Shown here piece by piece: positions 57,954 through 64,000 of a DNA stretch of 64,000 bases. Each line of letters starts with the position of its first letter. Position 1 is the stretch's first letter. This stretch comes from Trema orientale (taxonomy: Eukaryota; Streptophyta; Magnoliopsida; Rosales; Cannabaceae), in the NCBI GenBank assembly GCA_002914845.1, contig JXTC01000190.1, positions 472,067 to 536,066 on the forward strand. The letters are read 5' to 3'. Position numbers and translations under genes: made by a program. The notes under the pieces were generated by a model. That model did no database searches. It was given only the letters and a program-made list of their open reading frames with translations, and had not been told where the DNA came from.

Positions 57954-59369
57954 TTAATCCTCCAAGCCACTAATATTGGGGACCCAAGCTGTTGAAAAGA
58001 CGGAGTTGTGACCCTTCCATGTGAGCACCAACATATGATCTTCTTCCCTCTTCATGCCCCACCCACTTGCATGCTCATCTAGCAAAGCCTTGACTTCCTT
58101 AACGGTATCTTCAGCGAATGGAATGCTCAAATAACCGGCATTTCGCATTCGTTTGGACAATGTTACACCGGATTCTAACCTCTCTACTCTTTGGAACCCT
58201 TCGAAGCCGATGATGTTTTCGATCTTGTGACCAATATCGGATTCATATTCAATCCTTTGGCAACTTTCTTTTGGCAAGAAAGTTTCCAAGGCATCGAAGG
58301 GAATCCATAGATAATTGAAACAAGTTGCTATCCTCGACGTGAGACTTGAGGTGTTAAGATCAGAGTCTTCATCAACCACAACGACGATTCTTGGGTTAAG
58401 TCCTTTTACCACGTTGAGGAAAGTGTCACGTAAAGAGTTGTAATCACCATCTTTATGAGGACCATCAGGCAAATAACGCAGCCAGTTCTGAAAATTTACA
58501 ACCAAAGCCTCATCCTCTTGGAGGTTTATTGAAGAAGCATTTAGTTGTGTTAAAAGCAACTCAAATTGAAAGCTAGAGGAATATTCTTCTTCACTAATAT
58601 TAGTACTACTTCTACTTATGGTCTCACTCAACGAAGAGGAGCATGAATTAGTTGAGTTAATGCCAATCACATTGAATTCAAAAGGAACTTCTTTGAACTT
58701 TGAGAAATTCCCCAAACGAAGACCAACTTCTTCACATGACACGTTGAGCAAAGGGGGGACCGGCGGCCTAAACGAAGGGACGGTAATTCGAAGCGAAGGA
58801 GGCCCTTCAGGCCTTTTAGCTAAGGCATCAATCAAAGTAGGCCACTGCATACAATGAGTGATGCTAAAATCTAGTATATGGACTTTAGAGTACCCTTGAA
58901 TTGCCTTGAAAATGAGACTATTTGAAGCACAATATCCAAACCGATGCCAAGGGATTAGGTCAACATACCCGGCTAACTCAGTCACCGACATCAACCGCCT
59001 GTGAACGACGCCGTTCGATCCGTTCAAGCTCATCGCCGTTGTAGTACTGGCCGGGCAAAGCCTTGAGGCCCTTGAGATTAGAGCCCTTAGAAACCAAGAG
59101 GTGAGCCTTTGGTTAGGGTCACCAACGGAGGAGGCCACATTGTTGAGGACCCACATGACTTGTTGCGCAAAAGTGACGTCGTTCCTCTCTAGGGCACTTG
59201 CACAGTGAAGCAAAAGCTTCTCTATGCAGCCCCCATCAAGGCTTCCTAGACACCCTCTAAGGGCCCCTGCTAGAGAGCTTTGAGGGGTATTAATGAAGAG
59301 ATTATTGTAATTGGGGTTTTGTAGAGAAAGAGACGTTGTAGTGGTGCTTCCTTTTAATTCGGTTTTCAT
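57954..59369 (-). CDS. SCL32: GRAS-family transcription regulator, SCARECROW-LIKE 32 type
   Basis: Intronless, 471 residues, complete. The GRAS domain covers nearly the whole protein: leucine-rich region I (about residues 48-115, CIEKLLLHCASALERND), the VHIID-type motif as VHILDFSITHCMQWP (163-177), a second leucine-rich part, a PFYRE-like region (FLNVVKGLNPRIVVVVDED) and the SAW region with WGM (437-439), W451 and W462 (STAWVP). There is a Ser-rich insertion at about 240-268. The short Thr/Ser-rich N-terminus (MKTELKG) agrees with SCL32 proteins. GRAS proteins act in the nucleus as transcriptional regulators. SCL32-clade roles are less well established, so pathway assignment would be inference. 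The upstream ATG choice is fixed by family agreement. Not disrupted. Confidence 0.94.
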   Translation of the reverse strand: MKTELKGSTTTTSLSLQNPNYNNLFINTPQSSLAGALRGCLGSLDGGCIEKLLLHCASALERNDVTFAQQVMWVLNNVASSVGDPNQRLTSWFLRALISRASRLCPASTTTAMSLNGSNGVVHRRLMSVTELAGYVDLIPWHRFGYCASNSLIFKAIQGYSKVHILDFSITHCMQWPTLIDALAKRPEGPPSLRITVPSFRPPVPPLLNVSCEEVGLRLGNFSKFKEVPFEFNVIGINSTNSCSSSLSETISRSSTNISEEEYSSSFQFELLLTQLNASSINLQEDEALVVNFQNWLRYLPDGPHKDGDYNSLRDTFLNVVKGLNPRIVVVVDEDSDLNTSSLTSRIATCFNYLWIPFDALETFLPKESCQRIEYESDIGHKIENIIGFEGFQRVERLESGVTLSKRMRNAGYLSIPFAEDTVKEVKALLDEHASGWGMKREEDHMLVLTWKGHNSVFSTAWVPNISGLED

Positions 59370-61496
59370 GGCTGAGAGATCAATAAGTGTGTGATGTGAG
59401 TGAAAAAAATATCAAGAAGAGAGAAAATAATTAGGGTTTTTTCTTGTGGAGGGCCAGAGAGCTAGAGGGAATGATATTGGAGAGGGAGAGTTTCTTTTTT
59501 CTTTTTTCCGTTTTCGGGTTTGACACGCGTCTTCTTGATATTGGTGGATGGGATATTGAATATCAGCTAGGGTTTTATCTAGTTGGAGATGAAACTTTTC
59601 AGTTTAAGAAAACATGAGGTGGATCTTTTCACGGCACTCTAGCGTTTTAAACATGTATGTAATATTTTCAGTGAGAAAAAGAGAGGGGAGGTGTTGAGGC
59701 GCTAGAGCTATCTGCCACTTCAATTAACTATAGGTGTGTAATATATATACAAGCTAGGGAGAGTTCCCTGTTGAACAAAGTTATCCAGATATATTATTTA
59801 TTATAAAGAGCCAAAAGAAGACAAATATCTTAAAAGGAACTTTAATTGAGTACTTGGATAACAAAATGACAAAAGAACATGGTTTTTTGAAATCGAATTT
59901 GTAGTTCTGAAAGATTTTATTATCGAATGATCTTAATACGAATATCTTTCTCAAGTGGCCTAAATGTGAAAATTCGAAATATAAAGGTAAATTTTGTTTA
60001 GGTTGATCGATACGGACCCCCTAATGTCTCGCTCTTTAATTTGTTCCTTTCTACATTGATTTGAAATATTTTCTTTTTGTTATTTTTTATTAGGAGGAAG
60101 AAAAAGCAGTTCGAACTTCTCCTTTACGTTGGGAATTGATCGAATATCTACTGTATGTTATTCTATATACTTCAGAAAATTAAACAATTGAATTGCTAGA
60201 GAAAAATTCGCCAAACGACAGTTTTCAAGGAATCGCAGTTAAGTTAGCCTGATTGTTTTCTATTACTATTTTTATCTTATCACTTTGTCCTCTGAGAAGC
60301 TGAGGTTCCATCTTAATCATCACTATACTTCACCTTACTAAAAAAAAAATGTAAATAAAGATTAACCTTACTATGATTGCTCACAATTAATAATTAACTG
60401 CTTGGACAGATCTCCATGCATATAGGCAAACCAAGTAGAATTAATTTTCTTCTATAACTAGCAAATCAGATAAACAATAAAAAATTGTACGTAGTAGACC
60501 CTTTTTTTTTATGTGAGTATATTTTACATGCATCTTTGAAATGTGAAAAAAAAAAAAAAAGAATTATAGTTTTCTTCGCCAATATGCATGCGAATTTACA
60601 AAGCCAGTTAACTGATCATGGCGCCTAAGCTCGTTTAATCACTTTTAATATCAAACTTAATTCTCATAATTCGTAGGAATCCAATGACCATATATTATAC
60701 AATATATCATTAGTTTTGCAAGAGATATACATGGAGCTTCATCAGTACTACTAAGCTAATTTGGCCTATTTGTAATTGCTACGTCCCACCCCCTAAATTC
60801 CTTCAGAAGAATATATTGATCATTATATGTGAAGCTAGCAAAGAGTAGGTTAAATAAGCTGTCTAAGCCGGCCAATTTTTTGTCGAATCTCTACTTATGA
60901 AATGCGTTTTGAGACAAAACTAAATTAATATTTTAATTGATCTTTGGTTTATCATTGAGTTCAGGGTTTGATGGTTACCGTTCGTTTCCATACAACGATA
61001 TCTATGAGAGATCAACTTGGTTGCTTGTGCCAGGTGATGCCACAAGATAAGACAATTTAGACCTCTTCCTATCAAAACGACATATCAAGAAAATTTTATT
61101 TAACAAAGATTTGTATATATTTAGTTCCGTATGTTGGTTAGAGACCATTGGTTATTGTCTGATACTATTAGCCTTTTTCCCCTATAGTACTGATCAAATT
61201 ATTAATGCATGCAAATATAAAAATATAGAACGGAATATAAAAATATAGAATGGAATTATGAGAAGTTGCATCAAGATAGATATATGGAAACATAAGTGAG
61301 TTTATATATAGAACAGATCAAAAGAGTTTGTCTCTTACTGATAGATGGAAATCACATAAATGCTTTCAAGTTTTCTTACCCTCTTATACGTGCTTCATTT
61401 GGCTTTATTTGTATTTTTTATTTTTCAACAACAACCGCCTGATTAATATGAACTTAAAATATGACCCCATTATTCATTCGATAATATATATATATA
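59370..61496. other. Upstream region of SCL32 and further intergenic DNA
   Basis: The first 400 bp next to 59370 should hold the leader and promoter of SCL32. A TA-rich tatatatac-type element lies near 59740, but its distance makes it only a possible TATA box. Beyond about 60000 no gene or element is recognised. Confidence 0.45.
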
Positions 61497-61512
61497 GAGG
61501 CACTAATCTAGT

Positions 61513-61595
<83 letters not shown>

Positions 61596-61790
61596 GGTAT
61601 CATTTTAGTCAATAAAAATTTTTTTTGTATATTTTTTATATTAAAAAATAAAAAAAAAATAACATTAATAATACACGTTTTTTTATTTACTTTATTATAA
61701 TTATTGGATTACTATTAGATGATAATCCAATGATTAAAAAAAAATACCTACACATAAGTAAGAAAAAAAATACCTACTGAATTGGCAACC
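61497..61790 (-). mobile_element. MITE, same family as 4055-4756, with a 78-bp T run
   Basis: It starts gaggcactaatctagtaggt after a TA tract and ends ctactgaattggcaacc before another TA tract. It contains the family palindrome as attggattactattagatga/taatccaat. The usual short T run after the first terminus has grown to 78 T (61516-61593). Confidence 0.75.
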
Positions 61791-62302
61791 TATATATATA
61801 TCATTGAATTGTAAAATCAGTTATTCTGCCACATATAGATAAAACTTGTTATAATTAACTAAAGTCGCTTCAGTAGTGAACAAACACTTCTCAACAATTA
61901 AACAAAAAATAAAACAATTAAAAAAAAAGAACGTACACTTTAGAAAGCAAATGATCGTACATATAAGCCCCACATTGGTTTCTGCAGCACTAGTATTATT
62001 AATGATGATCCACATATGTAAACGACAAGATGTGGAATCAACAAGACAATTTTCACTGCTTCCGGTGGCCAGAGAGCTACCTAGAGAAAGAGAGAGATGT
62101 TTTTCACTGTTTATACCCAAAATGCGTGTAAGAAAAAGAACAAACAAGAGATCCGGCCCCGGCCAAAGACATTAACAATTTAGCTGGAATAACAGTTATC
62201 TATTATTATGACATATATAAATCTTTATTATGTCCTAGCTTTTTCTGGCTTATATATATAGAAGATATTCATGTTTTTCTTCTTCTAATTTCTAGCTGTT
62301 AG
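61791..62302. other. Spacer between the MITE and a terminal LTR
   Basis: No gene is recognised. Overlapping open stretches on the two strands (61821-62175) match no family I know. Confidence 0.4.
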
Positions 62303-63041
62303 TGTTGGCACGGTTCTTACCAACTGTCCACGTGTCTCTACTATCCCGAATTACTTCTGGCTACAAATTGGGTCGGAGAGGCGAGGGTGTGCACCTACAA
62401 AGACTCTCCGATGCTAAAGTCAGATATTTATTCACTAGAAGGAATAGCAAGAATATTCAAAACTCTCTTCTTAATGTGTATATATATATCTATCTCGGAG
62501 GGACATGTGTGGTATTTATACTTCTAGAACTGGGACAATGTTGGCTCCCAATCCTAAGATTAAGTACCTATTTTCATCATGGTTTACTCCGGAAATCACG
62601 GGCCAGGATTACCGTAATCTCTTTTGGTTGACGTGACTTACTCTCTGTCGCCGCTCCGGTATAAGCTCGATAGATAAGGACGTTAACAACCCGCCGTTCT
62701 GTCAGGATAGTTTGCCCAATATGCACATCTACCCAGGATTGCATTAAATGCCTTCTCTGGGTCTGGAACTGTGCGCTGCCTCCAATGGTCCCCTGGTGGA
62801 AGACCCTTAAGGCTTCTGACCCCCAGCTGTCGGGGCAAGGGTCAGATTGGGCCGAACCCATCCTGAGTCTGAGATGGATTCGGCCTCGGCCCACGACAAC
62901 TAGTGGGCCCATGCAGCGTCACGTGCAACTTTCATGATCTTCAAGTCGTTTTCTTATACACGTGTCAACTGACAGATTCCCTGCCACCTGTTTCGCCATT
63001 TAGTTGTCCACGCGGCACACAACCTAAAAGTGGGCCCCACA
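62303..63041 (-). mobile_element. 3' LTR of a Tat-like Ty3/Gypsy element that continues past the window
   Basis: On the minus strand the segment starts TGTGGGGCCCACTTTTAGG after a polypurine-like ggaaaatgggggcagt (63042-63057), and ends AACCGTGCCAACA. A TATA-like tataaatacc on the minus strand (62511-62520) fits an LTR promoter. It is 739 bp. The would-be target duplication on the left is gttag (62298-62302). Its partner lies outside the window, so the boundaries cannot be proven here. Confidence 0.6.
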
Positions 63042-63213
63042 ACTGCCCCCATTTTCCTATTTGATGGATTTGCAGCCATCAAGTGGGGAAATCATGCCTT
63101 CGGCCCGCCCAATGCGAAGGACAAATGTGGCCCATTGCCATTACTATTCGCCAGTTACTGATGTTGGCGCACGCTGACCTGTGCCACGATTTTTTCAAAT
63201 TTTCGAAATTTAA

Positions 63214-63978
63214 ATGCTTTCGACTCTCTCGTACGGTTCTCTTCCAGAGAGACCTTTTGGTTCCCCCTCTATAAAAACCGCACTTGAGTTCATTTCCCAC
63301 TTTACCAAAACTTCCAAGTACCCTGATTTCCCCTCTTTCAAAATTTCAAGCATTCCCGAAATTAGGGTTTTCGAATCCCCTCTTCCTTCAAAACTTTCAA
63401 TTCTTCGAACAACGTTCAGGAAAATAGCTCCATACCAGAGTCAGCAACTTCTCCCCATCGCAGACTCCGAGCTCGCCTCGCTGAGGAGGCAGCTTCGCTT
63501 CCCTGGAGGGGTCACCCTACAAAGGGTCGAGGGTCCGGCTGACTGGTACCTTCGCCCCTCTACCCCCGAAGGCTCCATTGTATTAGGGAGGAAGCATCTG
63601 GAGTGGTTGTAGTTTCCCCTTCCTCCCCTCTTTCACCAGTTCTTTAGCTTGACGGGGATTCACCCGATGCAACTGAATGCCAACGGGATCATGATCCTGA
63701 TAGAGCTTTCAGCTTTATCGGTCCTCCTCAACGTCCATATCGATTTGGAGGTGGTTTTCTATGCCTACAAACTCACCCTCATCCCCAAGAGGAGTTCCTA
63801 TCCCACCTTCTATCTCTAGCCGCTCCAGGGGCGCCAAATCTTCTGGGGCTTGTCGAGGTCGGATAAGCAGTGAGACTCCCACTCTAGGCTGTACGCGGTC
63901 GGAGGGGTGTGGTGCTCCCCTTGGGTGAACGGGGAGCGCTTCCAGATTCCCCTACTCTTCTCGCAGAGTAAGTGTTGA
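63214..63978 (+). pseudogene. Antisense frame (aORF-like) of the terminal Tat-like element
   Basis: One plus-strand frame encodes 132 residues to a TAG at 63610-63612, then continues as recognisable protein with several in-frame stops (near 63820, 63868 and 63976). It has the signature of plant 'gypsy-type putative transposon' proteins: a proline-flanked start, then FHQFFSLTGIHPMQLNANG, a hydrophobic block, VFYAYKLTL and GVWCSPWVNGERFQIPLL. Such frames are antisense to gag-pol, which fits the minus orientation given by the LTR and polypurine tract. The GC content is higher than in the surroundings. It is degraded and runs off the window. Confidence 0.55.
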
Positions 63979-64000
63979 GCTGCATCTCGTTCTAGGGGTC

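Noticed and set aside
58618..58857. Plus-strand frame opposite SCL32
   Set aside because: It is the complement of a conserved GRAS coding region.
1..64000. CRISPR arrays, bacterial operons, rRNA genes
   Set aside because: The window is plant nuclear DNA. Repeats are minisatellites or transposons, without regular spacer structure or rRNA sequence.

Overview
The window is nuclear DNA of a flowering plant, most likely a woody eudicot. It is AT-rich, its genes are split by plant-type GT-AG introns, and it carries a TPS-b terpene synthase locus, a GRAS factor, a BTB/NPH3 gene, an intron-containing tRNA-Tyr and many nested plant transposable elements. I cannot name the species. Only three features look like intact host genes: a BTB/NPH3-family gene (45782-48582, minus, three exons), an intronless SCL32-type GRAS factor (57954-59369, minus) and tRNA-Tyr(GUA) (56950-57041, plus).

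Layout. 1-174 is the end of a diverged LTR. 2979-5996 (minus) is a broken replication-protein-A-like gene with a cluster of small MITEs in one intron. 7115-13757 is terpene synthase unit 1: a promoter segment split by a 2.05 kb CACTA element, then a seven-exon TPS-b gene with a single nonsense codon in exon 6. 16449-42954 is terpene synthase unit 2, a tandem duplicate of unit 1. Its promoter segment survives at 16449-17518, but exon 1 was not found. Exons 2-7 are scattered over 14 kb by an 8 kb LTR element without coding capacity, a Mutator-like MITE, a solo LTR, a Tat-type Ty3/Gypsy element and a second CACTA element. Most of these insertions have recognisable target-site duplications, so the nesting can be read directly.

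From 43 to 64 kb the region is gene-poor. It holds the NPH3 gene, a dyad-rich tandem array (54.5-55.0 kb), paired hairpins (55.7-56.0 kb), the tRNA with a 115-bp duplication of its 3' half, SCL32, a MITE with a 78-T run, and the 3' end of another Tat-type element entering from the right edge.

The main biological story is a small terpene synthase tandem array that has decayed. Both copies carry the same in-frame TAG at the same codon, so the loss of function (or a truncated form) probably predates the duplication, and transposons later dismantled the second copy. I did not find a clearly new biological system. The strongest unusual signals are the shared stop codon, the filled and empty CACTA sites in the duplicated promoter, a local MITE family with unlike ends sitting in TA tracts, and an assembly gap that appears about 500 bp too short.
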